DNA of 61,177 bases from an uncultured Bacillota bacterium (GTDB lineage Bacteria > Bacillota > Clostridia > Lachnospirales > Lachnospiraceae): positions 1 through 61,177 of the forward strand of contig CAJKMA010000009.1 of the NCBI GenBank assembly GCA_905200905.1, read 5' to 3'. Position numbers and translations under genes: made by a program. The first letter of the stretch is position 1. Each line of letters starts with the position of its first letter. The notes beneath the pieces are model-generated. The model was given only the letters and a program-made list of their open reading frames with translations, was not told the origin of the DNA and searched no databases. This document shows, in pieces, positions 8,532 to 16,723 of this stretch.

Positions 8532-8563
8532 ACCACACTTCTCTGCATTTCGCAATGCGTGGT
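8532..8563. promoter_or_regulatory. Inverted repeat, possible operator of the HTH gene
   Basis: ACCAC (8532-8536) and GTGGT (8559-8563) flank an inner pair GCATT/AATGC (8545-8558). The 12-base ATTTCGCAATGC at 8547-8558 recurs in the opposite orientation inside the HTH gene at 8429-8440. Position and symmetry suggest autoregulation; chance is not excluded. Confidence 0.35.
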
Positions 8564-8572
8564 TTTGTTTTT

Positions 8573-8621
8573 CAAAAAAATCCCCACTGGAACGGAGCAT
8601 TATCTGCCGTTTTCAGTGGGA
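8573..8621 (-). terminator. Intrinsic terminator of the foldase lipoprotein gene
   Basis: Seven-base arms CCCACTG/CAGTGGG (8583-8589, 8614-8620) plus an inner ACGG/CCGT pairing, followed on the minus strand by seven T (8580-8574). Confidence 0.85.
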
Positions 8622-8634
8622 ATCTTTCATCTTA

Positions 8635-9738
8635 TTATTCTGCTGTTTCTTCTGTGTTTTCTGAACTCTCTTTTTCTTCTGTCTCAGGCTGCTTAATAGT
8701 ATACTTATCGTAATCTGTTAATTCTGCTTTTTTCCACTCTTTTTTATTTACCGTGAATTTAGCATCTTTTTCCCAGTCTTTGAGAAGGTCATTGTATGCT
8801 TCCTGTTTACGTTCCTGTACAATACTTTCTTTTTCTTTATCCGTGGCTTCACGGTCTAAAACACTATCCATACGAACAACAAAGTATGCACTTTCACTTT
8901 CTACTATTTTTTCATATACCTGACCGTCTTTTGTAAGGGTAAGGGCTGCTTCTTTTAATTTTTCATCTAAAACCGTATCTTCCCCATCAAAAGTAGTATC
9001 AAAAGCACTTAGTTCTTCATCAATTTCTTTTGCCAGAGCATCCATGTCTGCTGCTGCCGGATCTGCAGAAGCATTAAGTTTGTCCAAAAGCTGCTGTGCC
9101 TGGTCTTTTTTCACCTGCTTTTCTTCATCTGTTAATGGTGTTGTAGTTCCATCTTCGTTTTGTTTATCGCTAGTGCTGAATCTGCAGTAAGTGATCTTGC
9201 TCTGCTGAGCTTCTGAATCTTCTACATTGGTATCCACATCTTTTGTCATTGGCTCATACATTTTTTCTTGATAAGTATAAAGTGTCAACAGGTTCTCAAT
9301 ATCATCCTGTGTAACCGCCAGCTTTGTAAGTGCCTCTTCTGTGTTAGCCTCTACAAACGCTTTCGCTGATTCTTCAATGCTTTTCTCTTCATCTTCTGTA
9401 ACTGTCACATCATAATCTTTGGCATGTTGTTTTAAAAGCACCATATTCTTTAACTGCTGTATAATCATATCCTTAGTAGACTCTGCATAGGTTTTGCCGT
9501 CTCCTGCATCCTGCCCCCAGATACCAGCGGTACTTCCTCCCATCATCCCAAAATATGCTTCCATCTGTGCCTGGTTCATACGCAACATCATGTTACCAGT
9601 TCCCATAGTTACCGTATCTTCTCCACAAGTAAGAAGTGCTTTCGTTCCATCTATGGTCTTGCTGCATCCTGCCAGCAATCCTGTTCCAATGATACCAGCC
9701 ATAGCTGCACAGACAAGTTTTTTTGTTACTCGATTCAT
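8635..9738 (-). CDS. PrsA/SurA-like foldase lipoprotein
   Basis: A 367-residue exported lipoprotein: basic N-terminus, hydrophobic core and lipobox LLAGC with the lipidated Cys25. The body resembles SurA-N/PrsA-type chaperones: helical and charged, with a C-terminal parvulin-like region around TKDGQVYEKIVESESAYFVVRMDSV (written here in two parts, TKDGQVYEK and SESAYFVVRMDSV). It would sit on the outer face of the membrane helping secreted proteins to fold. I cannot confirm the parvulin active site, so isomerase activity is uncertain. The C-terminal 20 residues are very acidic (Glu/Thr/Ser). Its own promoter is at 9801-9829, but it also follows mfd on the same strand. A strong AGGAGGAGAAAG ribosome site precedes the ATG. 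Confidence 0.8.
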   Translation of the reverse strand: MNRVTKKLVCAAMAGIIGTGLLAGCSKTIDGTKALLTCGEDTVTMGTGNMMLRMNQAQMEAYFGMMGGSTAGIWGQDAGDGKTYAESTKDMIIQQLKNMVLLKQHAKDYDVTVTEDEEKSIEESAKAFVEANTEEALTKLAVTQDDIENLLTLYTYQEKMYEPMTKDVDTNVEDSEAQQSKITYCRFSTSDKQNEDGTTTPLTDEEKQVKKDQAQQLLDKLNASADPAAADMDALAKEIDEELSAFDTTFDGEDTVLDEKLKEAALTLTKDGQVYEKIVESESAYFVVRMDSVLDREATDKEKESIVQERKQEAYNDLLKDWEKDAKFTVNKKEWKKAELTDYDKYTIKQPETEEKESSENTEETAE

Positions 9739-9800
9739 TTAACTTTCTCCTCCTGTATTGCAAAATTACCCTGATTTCGTAATTCACAGTGTCTTTTACC

Positions 9801-9829
9801 ATTATAGACGCTTTTATGCCTTGGAGCAA
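9801..9829 (-). promoter_or_regulatory. Promoter of the foldase lipoprotein gene
   Basis: TTGCTC (complement of 9824-9829), 17-base spacer, TATAAT (complement of 9801-9806). It lies in the 129-base gap after mfd and allows separate expression. Confidence 0.65.
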
Positions 9830-9867
9830 GGACATTTTCAAAGGAGAATGTGAAGATATTGTGTTTT

Positions 9868-12800
9868 CTACTCCATAATCACCCCTTGAAACTCCTTCAG
9901 CACCTGCCCCAGTACTTCTAACACATCCAAACTTTCTTTCGGCCTTCTGCCTTTTAATGACAACATAAAATACGGTGTTTCCTCCAGGCGCATAGTAAGA
10001 TTGTTTTTGAATTTTTCCAAAATAGGCGGGAAGCCTGCTGGATTTACTTTTGCCCGCTCAAACATGGTGATTTTCACTTCCTGCCCATTCTGTTTCATTT
10101 CCTGAATATAGGCTTTATGAGCCATAGCTTTCAGGTTTGCTATACACAAAAGATTCTGTACCGCTTTTGGCGGATCTCCAAAACGATCCAAAAGTTCTTC
10201 CAGCATATCCTCATATTCTTCTTGAGATTCAATAGCTGCAATTCTCTTATAAACATCCAGCTTCTGGAATTCATTTGGAATATATTTTGGTGGGATAAAG
10301 GCATTCACTTCCAGGTCAATCGTGGTTTCAAACTCTTCCTGTGGCTTAACTCCTTTTTCTTCCTTTACTGCTTCATCCAACATTTTGCAATAAAGGTCAT
10401 ATCCAACTGCCTGCATATGTCCATGTTGTTCTGCTCCCAGCAGATTTCCAGCGCCGCGGATTTCTAGATCTCTCATGGCAATTTTGAACCCACTTCCCAA
10501 ATCCGTAAATTCCCGAATGGCATGAAGACGTTTCTCAGCCACTTCTTTTAACATTTTATTCCTCTTATACATAAGAAACGCATAGGCAGTCCTATTGGAA
10601 CGCCCTACACGCCCGCGAAGCTGATAAAGCTGGGATAGTCCCATCTGATCCGCATCGTGGATAATCATGGTATTAGCATTAGAAATATCAAGACCCGTTT
10701 CAATAATGGTAGTGGAAACCAACACATCAATTTCCCCATTAATGAAAGCATACATAATTTTTTCCAACTGGCGCTCCTGCATCTGTCCATGGGCAAAGGC
10801 AACATTTGCTTCCGGCACCAGCTTTGCAACACGATTGGTCACTTCGTCAATATCATTCACTCGATTATATACATAATATACCTGACCTCCCCTGGCCATT
10901 TCTCGACTAACAGCTTCCCGCACCATCTCCTCGTTATATTCCATTACATAAGTCTGTATAGGCATACGATCCATAGGGGCTTCCTCCAGCACGCTCATGT
11001 CCCTGATTCCAATAAGACTCATATGAAGGGTTCTTGGAATAGGAGTGGCAGTGAGAGTGAGTACGTCCACGTTTTCTTTCATTTTTTTGATTTTCTCTTT
11101 ATGGGTTACACCAAAGCGCTGCTCCTCATCAATAATCAGCAATCCCAAATCTTTGAACTTAATATCATCCGAAAGAACTCGGTGGGTTCCAATAAGAATA
11201 TCTACCAATCCTTTTTGCAGGTCTGTAATGGTCTTTTTCTGTTCTGCCAGTGTTTTAAATCTACACATCAAATCAACACGAACAGGGAAATCTTTCATCC
11301 GCTGGACAAACGTATTATAATGCTGTTGAGCCAGAATGGTAGTGGGTACCAGATACACCACTTGTTTTCCTTCCTGCACTGCTTTAAAAGCAATACGGAT
11401 AGCAATTTCTGTTTTTCCATATCCAACGTCACCACAAATAAGACGGTCCATAATCTTGGTGCTTTCCATATCTTTTTTTGCTGCCTCAATGGCAAGAAGC
11501 TGGTCTTCGGTTTCCTCAAAAGGAAACATTTCTTCAAACTCCCGCTGCCAGACCGTATCCGGCTCATACTGGTAGCCTGCATTCTCCCGCCTTGCAGCAT
11601 AAAGGCGCACCAAATCTTTGGCAATGTTTTTTACCGCTTTGCGAACCTTGGTTTTGGTTTTATTCCACTCTTGGCCGCCAATTTTATTTAGTTTAGGCGC
11701 TCTGGCATCTGCCCCTGCATACTTCTGAAGTAAGTCTAGTTGGTTTGGCAAAATATAAAGGGTGCTGTTTCCCGCATATTCTATTTTAATGTAATCCTTT
11801 GCCACCTTGTCTACAGTGATTTTCTCAATTCCTTTGTAAATACCAAGCCCATGGTTTTCATGAACCACATAATCTCCTACACTCAACTCACTGAAGCTTT
11901 GAATACGCTTTCCACTATATTCTTTTTTCTTCCGTTTTTTCTTTTTTTCTTGTCCAAAAATATCAGATTCTGTAATCATGACGAATTTAATCATGGGATA
12001 TTCAAATCCACGTTTCATCCGTCCAAAAGCCGTCATAATTTCCCCTGGAGAAATTACTCTGTCCATATCTTCTGTATAAAAACTATTCAATCCCTCGTCT
12101 CGCAAATCTTCTGCCAAACGGGCAGCCCTTGTCCTAGATCCAGAAAGCAACAAAATCTGATAGCCATTTTTCTTGTATTGTTTTAAATCTTTTACCAGAA
12201 GCTCAAAGCTATTATTATAGGGACTGACTGATTTTGCAGAAATATGAAAACTGGATTTTATGTCCCAGTCTCCCTTTTGCTGCTCTATCGTACACAGGGA
12301 AACACAACATTTTTTGTTTAACTTTGATATCACCTGCTTTTCTCCCATAAGCAAGTCAGCCTGTCCTGGGAGCAAATATCCCTTTTCCAGTCTGTGCTCC
12401 ATACTTTCCCTAAATTCTTGTTCCACAGCCTGGGCATGCTCTGTAAGACGGTTTGTTTCATCGAGAATTACCAGCGTGTTTTCTTCATCAAAATAGTCTA
12501 GCAAGGTCACTGCATCTTCATAAAAATACCGAAGAAACTGCTCTGCTACACAAAAATCCTCAAATTCTTTCAAACTATCCACAGTTTCTTCCACGTATTG
12601 TTTCAGTCTGGCAGCTTCCTCTGTAAGAAAAGCATCCCGAAACTTCTGTACTACTGCTTTCTTTTCTTTTTCAATGGCTTTTAGCCCTTTTTCCAGCACT
12701 TCTTTGTCCAAAACCATCTCGGAAGCTGGATAAATAGTGATTTCCTCCAGATTTTCAATAGAACGCTGACTTTCTCCATCAAAACTCCGAATAGAGTCAA

Positions 12801-13413
12801 TTTCATCTCCCCATAATTCAATGCGTACCGGATTTTCTTCTGTAAGAGGAAAAATGTCAATAATACCCCCTCGACAGGAAAATTGTCCTGGAGTCTCCGC
12901 CTGAGCATTCCGCTCATAGCCCATGCCAAGAAGCTGCTGCTTCAGCTTTTCCATATCCAGAGGACTGCCTGTTTCAAAAAACAGGGTGTGTTTTCCAAGC
13001 ACCTCCAGAGGAAGCAGATAATCCATACAGCCGCTCATACTAGTAATCACAGTGATCTTTCTCTTTTCCAGCAAAGCTGCAATCACCTGCATTCTCTCCC
13101 TAGTCAAAAGATTCCCATGGATATCTGCCTGGAAAAAAATCAAATCCCTGGCAGGATAAAAATACACATCCCTGTTATAAAGACGATAATCCTCATATAA
13201 TTCTTTTGCTTTTAAATCATTTTCTGTAATAATCAAACAGTTGCATCCCTGTTTCCAGTCTTTTTTCAAAGCCTCAAAAAGCCCATACATCATATGGGCT
13301 TTTTGAGATTCCACACAACCGGAAATCTGCAGAACACCTCTGTTTTTCACAAGTCTGGACCTAATTTCATCAAACTCGCCCAGTTGTTCCAATGGCTGCA
13401 TGAATACTTGCAT
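9868..13413 (-). CDS. mfd: Transcription-repair coupling factor
   Basis: A 1181-residue ATP-driven translocase that pushes stalled RNA polymerase off damaged DNA and recruits UvrA. In order: UvrB-like N-terminal module (FSCRGGIIDIFPL near residues 172-185), the RNA polymerase-interacting CarD-like domain (LSVGDYVVHENHGLGIYKGI near 510-530), the helicase motor with GDVGYGKTEIAIR (Walker A), DEEQRFGV (Walker B), TATPIPRTLHMS and QLRGRVGRS, and the C-terminal TRCF domain. Full length. It starts 4 bases after the pth stop codon, forming the common Firmicute pth-mfd pair, with the foldase gene downstream as usual in this group. Confidence 0.98.
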   Translation of the reverse strand: MQVFMQPLEQLGEFDEIRSRLVKNRGVLQISGCVESQKAHMMYGLFEALKKDWKQGCNCLIITENDLKAKELYEDYRLYNRDVYFYPARDLIFFQADIHGNLLTRERMQVIAALLEKRKITVITSMSGCMDYLLPLEVLGKHTLFFETGSPLDMEKLKQQLLGMGYERNAQAETPGQFSCRGGIIDIFPLTEENPVRIELWGDEIDSIRSFDGESQRSIENLEEITIYPASEMVLDKEVLEKGLKAIEKEKKAVVQKFRDAFLTEEAARLKQYVEETVDSLKEFEDFCVAEQFLRYFYEDAVTLLDYFDEENTLVILDETNRLTEHAQAVEQEFRESMEHRLEKGYLLPGQADLLMGEKQVISKLNKKCCVSLCTIEQQKGDWDIKSSFHISAKSVSPYNNSFELLVKDLKQYKKNGYQILLLSGSRTRAARLAEDLRDEGLNSFYTEDMDRVISPGEIMTAFGRMKRGFEYPMIKFVMITESDIFGQEKKKKRKKKEYSGKRIQSFSELSVGDYVVHENHGLGIYKGIEKITVDKVAKDYIKIEYAGNSTLYILPNQLDLLQKYAGADARAPKLNKIGGQEWNKTKTKVRKAVKNIAKDLVRLYAARRENAGYQYEPDTVWQREFEEMFPFEETEDQLLAIEAAKKDMESTKIMDRLICGDVGYGKTEIAIRIAFKAVQEGKQVVYLVPTTILAQQHYNTFVQRMKDFPVRVDLMCRFKTLAEQKKTITDLQKGLVDILIGTHRVLSDDIKFKDLGLLIIDEEQRFGVTHKEKIKKMKENVDVLTLTATPIPRTLHMSLIGIRDMSVLEEAPMDRMPIQTYVMEYNEEMVREAVSREMARGGQVYYVYNRVNDIDEVTNRVAKLVPEANVAFAHGQMQERQLEKIMYAFINGEIDVLVSTTIIETGLDISNANTMIIHDADQMGLSQLYQLRGRVGRSNRTAYAFLMYKRNKMLKEVAEKRLHAIREFTDLGSGFKIAMRDLEIRGAGNLLGAEQHGHMQAVGYDLYCKMLDEAVKEEKGVKPQEEFETTIDLEVNAFIPPKYIPNEFQKLDVYKRIAAIESQEEYEDMLEELLDRFGDPPKAVQNLLCIANLKAMAHKAYIQEMKQNGQEVKITMFERAKVNPAGFPPILEKFKNNLTMRLEETPYFMLSLKGRRPKESLDVLEVLGQVLKEFQGVIME

Positions 13414-13417
13414 ATCC

Positions 13418-14005
13418 TTACTCCTGTTGTTCCTGCTTGTTTTTTCTGTTATAATGATTCATTGCAGCTTCAATGCCGTCTTTTAAAATCATTTCCACTG
13501 CATCTGCCGCCTCTTTAATGGCCTTATCCACTGCGATTCTTTCATCCGAGGAAAATCTCCCCAGCACATAATCTGCCAAATCCCATCCCTTGGGCTTTGC
13601 TCCCACTCCTACCTTAATACGATAAAAGTTCTGTGTACCAAGCTGAGCAATAATGCTCTTAATGCCATTATGCCCTCCAGCACTGCCCTTTTTCCGAATG
13701 CGTATCTGCCCTGGCTCCAGATCAATATCATCATAAATAACAATCATCTGGGTTTCTGGATCCAGCTTATAATAATTCACACATTCTCTAAGAGATTCTC
13801 CGCTTAAATTCATGTAGGTGAGGGGTTTAACTGCCAAAACCTTTTCTCCTGCAATCATCCCTTTTCCATACATAGCTTTGTGAGCTATCCCTCCCTGGGG
13901 AATCCGGTGACGATCAATCAGTTCGTCTATGGTGTCAAACCCCATATTGTGTCTGGTTTTTTCGTATTGTCTGCCTGGATTCCCAAGCCCTGCTATTAAA
14001 AACAT
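13418..14005 (-). CDS. pth: Peptidyl-tRNA hydrolase
   Basis: Frees tRNA from prematurely released peptidyl-tRNA. The 195 residues carry the family start FLIAGLGNPGRQYEKTRHNM with the catalytic His near residue 19, TYMNLSGES near 64-72, YDDIDLEPG near 91-99 and GSAGGHNGIKSI near 108-119. It sits immediately upstream of mfd (4-base gap) and 10 bases downstream of the CobW/DUF1980 gene, so it is probably cotranscribed with both. Confidence 0.97.
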   Translation of the reverse strand: MFLIAGLGNPGRQYEKTRHNMGFDTIDELIDRHRIPQGGIAHKAMYGKGMIAGEKVLAVKPLTYMNLSGESLRECVNYYKLDPETQMIVIYDDIDLEPGQIRIRKKGSAGGHNGIKSIIAQLGTQNFYRIKVGVGAKPKGWDLADYVLGRFSSDERIAVDKAIKEAADAVEMILKDGIEAAMNHYNRKNKQEQQE

Positions 14006-14015
14006 ATGCTGCTCC

Positions 14016-14972
14016 TTAATTAAAGTATACCAATTCCTGTTTCAAAGGTTCTGTTGGTTCAATGGAAATGGCTGTAAGTACAGGCCCTTCCCCATGATAA
14101 GATTCTACATATTCATAATCTACTGAAGCTACCACTTTCACCCATTTTCCTGTTTTCAGAGTTTTTGCCATGGGGCTTTTGCACACATACCCAATAAAGC
14201 TAGTATCATCTGCACAGCAGGTCATAGCCATTCTTCCTGGAACAAAAACATCTCTGGCAAGTTCTCTGGACTTCAGCACCATAGCTGTAAACGCCACTTT
14301 TTTTCCTTCGTAAGTTTCTGGGTGATCCATGGCATCAATAAACCAGATTCCATAGTCCTCATCCATAATATCAATAACATCTGCATTGACATCAAAAGGC
14401 ATTTCCTCTGCAAAAATATCTTCAATTTCCCCTTCTTCGTCCTCAAAAATAATTTCTGCACTCTGGTTTACTACTTTTACACTTCTTCTAAAAGATGCAA
14501 GAGGCATGTCTGTCTGACAACGGTTAAATAAAACCATGTCTGCATTTCGCACCATTTCTACAAACAGAGATTTCATGTTGTTCATATAAACCTGGAAGGT
14601 GCTTGCATCTACAGTTACAATGTGCTGCACAATGCCCCAGTCTCTTGGAAGCTGCATTTCCTCAAATTTGCTAACCTGCCACATACCGTTATATTCAATA
14701 ATCACACGCTCTGGGGAATAGAAAGCATCGTAAGCTACCAGGCGTTCTGGTGTCAGTTCTTCCAGACTGTTAAGAATTTCCACAGCTGTTCTACTCTTCC
14801 TTAATTTTTTTTCGTCAAATTCTACTTCTCCTTCTTCGCAGAGAATAAGTAGAGTTTGTCCATCAATCTGAAAATATTCCTGTTCAATGGTAAAGTCCAA
14901 AAATGTAGATTTCCCACTTTCCAGAAATCCGGCCATAAAATATATGGGAACTCTGATTTCGTCTTCCGTCAT
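14016..14972 (-). CDS. CobW-type P-loop domain fused to a DUF1980-like C-terminal domain
   Basis: A 318-residue protein. Residues 8-22 (PIYFMAGFLESGKST) hold a Walker A motif of the CobW/COG0523 type, but the CxCC metal motif is absent and the rest of the GTPase is diverged (QHIVTVDASTF near 116-126, ADMVLFNRC near 143-151). The last 100 residues (GKKVAFTAMV, RDVFVPGRMAMTCCADD, FIGYVCKSP, GKWVKVVASV) resemble the C-terminal domain of the YcgQ/TIGR03943 (DUF1980) family, whose genes sit next to permease genes (ycgR) and are zinc-linked in Bacillus. It follows the His-rich CobW gene by 38 bases. Inference: a metal-homeostasis partner. The fused architecture is unusual, and I cannot confirm GTPase activity. 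Confidence 0.75.
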   Translation of the reverse strand: MTEDEIRVPIYFMAGFLESGKSTFLDFTIEQEYFQIDGQTLLILCEEGEVEFDEKKLRKSRTAVEILNSLEELTPERLVAYDAFYSPERVIIEYNGMWQVSKFEEMQLPRDWGIVQHIVTVDASTFQVYMNNMKSLFVEMVRNADMVLFNRCQTDMPLASFRRSVKVVNQSAEIIFEDEEGEIEDIFAEEMPFDVNADVIDIMDEDYGIWFIDAMDHPETYEGKKVAFTAMVLKSRELARDVFVPGRMAMTCCADDTSFIGYVCKSPMAKTLKTGKWVKVVASVDYEYVESYHGEGPVLTAISIEPTEPLKQELVYFN

Positions 14973-15010
14973 GAATTTCTTCTTCCTTTCTATGGATTCG
15001 TCTGCTACTC

Positions 15011-16117
15011 TTACAGGCCAAACAATGCAGCCAGCTTCTCTTCATTAATCTTAGAACCAATGACACATAATCTGCCAGTATAATCTGGTGAACCTGTTCT
15101 GATATCTGCCTCTCCTGGAACCATATCAAAATAAATCCACTGTCCATCTTTTCCTTCTACCATACCTTTGGCCCTAAGAATCATGCCATAGCTGTCATCT
15201 GTGGAAAGAGTATTAAGAATCTCTTGGATTTCTTCCTGCGTGTAAGCCTTGATGGTTTCCTTTCCCCAGCTTGTAAATACCTCATCTGCATGATGATGGT
15301 GATGATGTTCATGGCCGCAGCCACATCCTTCGTGATCATGATGATGCTCATGCTCTTCATGGTGGTGATGTTCATGGCCGCAGCCACATCCTTCATGGTC
15401 ATGATGATGCTCATGTCCGCAATCACATTCTTCATGGGTATGATGATGTTCTTCATGATGATGTCCACCACATACTGGACATACTTCCTCTTCCATCAAT
15501 TCTTTTTCCAGGGAACGATTATGTTCCATGGTATCCAGTATTTTTTCTCCGGAAAGCTGCTCAATAGGCGTTGTAATCACTGCTGCATTTTTGTTCAAGG
15601 AACGGATGAGCTCTACTGCTATCTGTACCTTTTCATCTGTTGCTTTTGGTGTGTCTGTTCGACTTAAAATTACAGTGCCAGCATATTCAATTTGATTGCT
15701 AAAGAATTCCCCGAAATTTTTCATATACATTTTGCATTTTGTCACATCCACAACTGTGGTAAAGCTATTTAATGTTATGTCAACTTCATTTTCTACTTTC
15801 TGAACTGCTTTAATAACGTCAGAAAGTTTTCCAACCCCTGATGGCTCAATAATAATTCTATCTGGATGATAAGTAGTAATCACTTCTTTCAGGGCCTCTC
15901 CAAAATCGCCTACCAGAGAGCAGCAAATACAACCCGAGTTCATTTCCCTGATTTCAATTCCTGCTTCTTTTAAGAATCCACCGTCAATCCCAATTTCTCC
16001 AAATTCATTTTCAATTAAAACAACTTGCTCTCCTTTGTAAGCTTCCTGCAAGAGTTTTTTAATTAATGTAGTTTTCCCTGCTCCTAGGAATCCTGAAAAA
16101 ATATCTATTTTTGTCAT
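15011..16117 (-). CDS. CobW/ZNG1-like metallochaperone GTPase with His/Cys-rich loop
   Basis: A 368-residue COG0523 G3E-type GTPase. Walker A GFLGAGKTTL (9-18), ENEFGEIGID (37-46), the metal-binding CxCC motif GCICCSL (Cys63, 65, 66) and SRTD (152-155, the guanine-specificity region) are visible. A CPVCGG motif (213-218) and a very His-rich stretch (219-276) with repeated GCGCGHEHHHH units lie between the GTPase and the CobW C-terminal domain (about 285-368). Such proteins load or buffer zinc, nickel or cobalt; the loop argues for zinc or nickel binding. Transcription starts about 90 bases upstream, behind a structured leader. It heads an operon with the DUF1980 fusion, pth and mfd. Confidence 0.9.
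   Translation of the reverse strand: MTKIDIFSGFLGAGKTTLIKKLLQEAYKGEQVVLIENEFGEIGIDGGFLKEAGIEIREMNSGCICCSLVGDFGEALKEVITTYHPDRIIIEPSGVGKLSDVIKAVQKVENEVDITLNSFTTVVDVTKCKMYMKNFGEFFSNQIEYAGTVILSRTDTPKATDEKVQIAVELIRSLNKNAAVITTPIEQLSGEKILDTMEHNRSLEKELMEEEVCPVCGGHHHEEHHHTHEECDCGHEHHHDHEGCGCGHEHHHHEEHEHHHDHEGCGCGHEHHHHHHADEVFTSWGKETIKAYTQEEIQEILNTLSTDDSYGMILRAKGMVEGKDGQWIYFDMVPGEADIRTGSPDYTGRLCVIGSKINEEKLAALFGL
15304..15415 (-). repeat. 63-bp tandem duplication in the His-rich loop
   Basis: About 49 bases at 15304-15352 recur at 15367-15415 with two mismatches (period 63 bases, 21 codons). The unit encodes EHHHDHEGCGCG followed by a HEHHHH tail. It is in frame, so copy number can change without breaking the gene. 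Confidence 0.85.
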
Positions 16118-16138
16118 GTTATCTGCTCCTTTCTTTGG

Positions 16139-16209
16139 AAAAAATGCGCTGCAAGGCGCACACTGGAAAAGGGGACGAAAGTTTTACTTCCGCCCCTTCA
16201 CACCATCTA
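16139..16209 (-). promoter_or_regulatory. Structured 5' leader of the His-rich CobW gene
   Basis: Between the predicted transcription start (about 16209) and the start codon the RNA can form an imperfect hairpin (arms AAGGGG/CCCCTT, 16169-16198). A second, GC-rich hairpin TGCGC/GCGCA (16145-16160) is followed directly by six U (16144-16139), a terminator-like element placed just ahead of the ribosome binding site. This suggests attenuation. I do not recognise a known riboswitch class. Confidence 0.45.
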
Positions 16210-16215
16210 AATTGG

Positions 16216-16244
16216 AGTATAGCACTGTTCTATAAAGAGTGCAA
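16216..16244 (-). promoter_or_regulatory. Promoter of the CobW operon
   Basis: TTGCAC (complement of 16239-16244), a 17-base spacer and TATACT (complement of 16216-16221) make a good sigma-A promoter. Confidence 0.65.
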
Positions 16245-16317
16245 GGGGGGATTGAGCTCCTATTTTTCTCTATTCCTCTCACATCCTATTCCCCTCACCA
16301 TAATGTTGAACTTCTCC

Positions 16318-16697
16318 TCATTTACCATTTTTAATCTGCCTCATTGTCATTTTTTCTATTTCCGTTGCAGTAATATCGGAATCCGATTCCCTTATTTCTA
16401 AAAATGCTTTATATTTTCCATATGAGAGATCCATTTCACCTCCCAGCTTTTTCCGAAGGATTTGTTTAGAACGGGTCAGAGAAGCGTATAGACTGTGTTC
16501 ACTTTCTTTCCCAAAATCCACCCTATTTCCTGAGCAGTATAATCTTCCTGCATTTCTGCTGGTTTTCTAATATTTCATTTAATAATACATATGATTATGA
16601 AAAAACTTTTCAGCAAATCTTTGCAAGCGTTCATTGTAACACGAATAAACCAGTACCTCTCATTTTTCAGTTCACTTATAATACGATTGACACTCAA
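16318..16697 (-). pseudogene. Decayed ECF sigma factor
   Basis: Three pieces of an ECF-type sigma-70 factor lie in different frames. Reading leftward, the first (about 16693-16610) has ISELKNERYWFIRVTMNACK then DLLKSFF, a region 2.4-like stretch. The second (about 16570-16500) has PAEMQEDYTAQEIGWILGKK then VNTVYTLL, region 4.1/4.2. The third (about 16500-16318) resumes with SLTRSKQILRKKLGGE, the end of region 4, and an extra tail. The N-terminal core-binding part and the linker are missing. It lies 27 bases beyond the end of the giant surface protein gene. No intact reading frame remains, so it is a relic. Confidence 0.7.
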
Positions 16698-16723
16698 GAA
16701 TCCGTTCAATTTTTTAACAGTTT

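Noticed and set aside
10657..11691. 344-codon open frame on the plus strand
   Set aside because: It lies wholly antisense to mfd, has no ribosome site and its composition (rich in Phe, His, Ile, Ser) is that of a reverse-strand shadow.
15304..15415. Short-period repeats resembling a CRISPR or minisatellite
   Set aside because: The repeats are in frame and encode the His/Cys-rich loop; there are no spacers of constant length.
16139..16209. NiCo (czcD) riboswitch upstream of the CobW gene
   Set aside because: The leader is too short and lacks the conserved four-way junction segments of that class; kept only as an unclassified structured leader.
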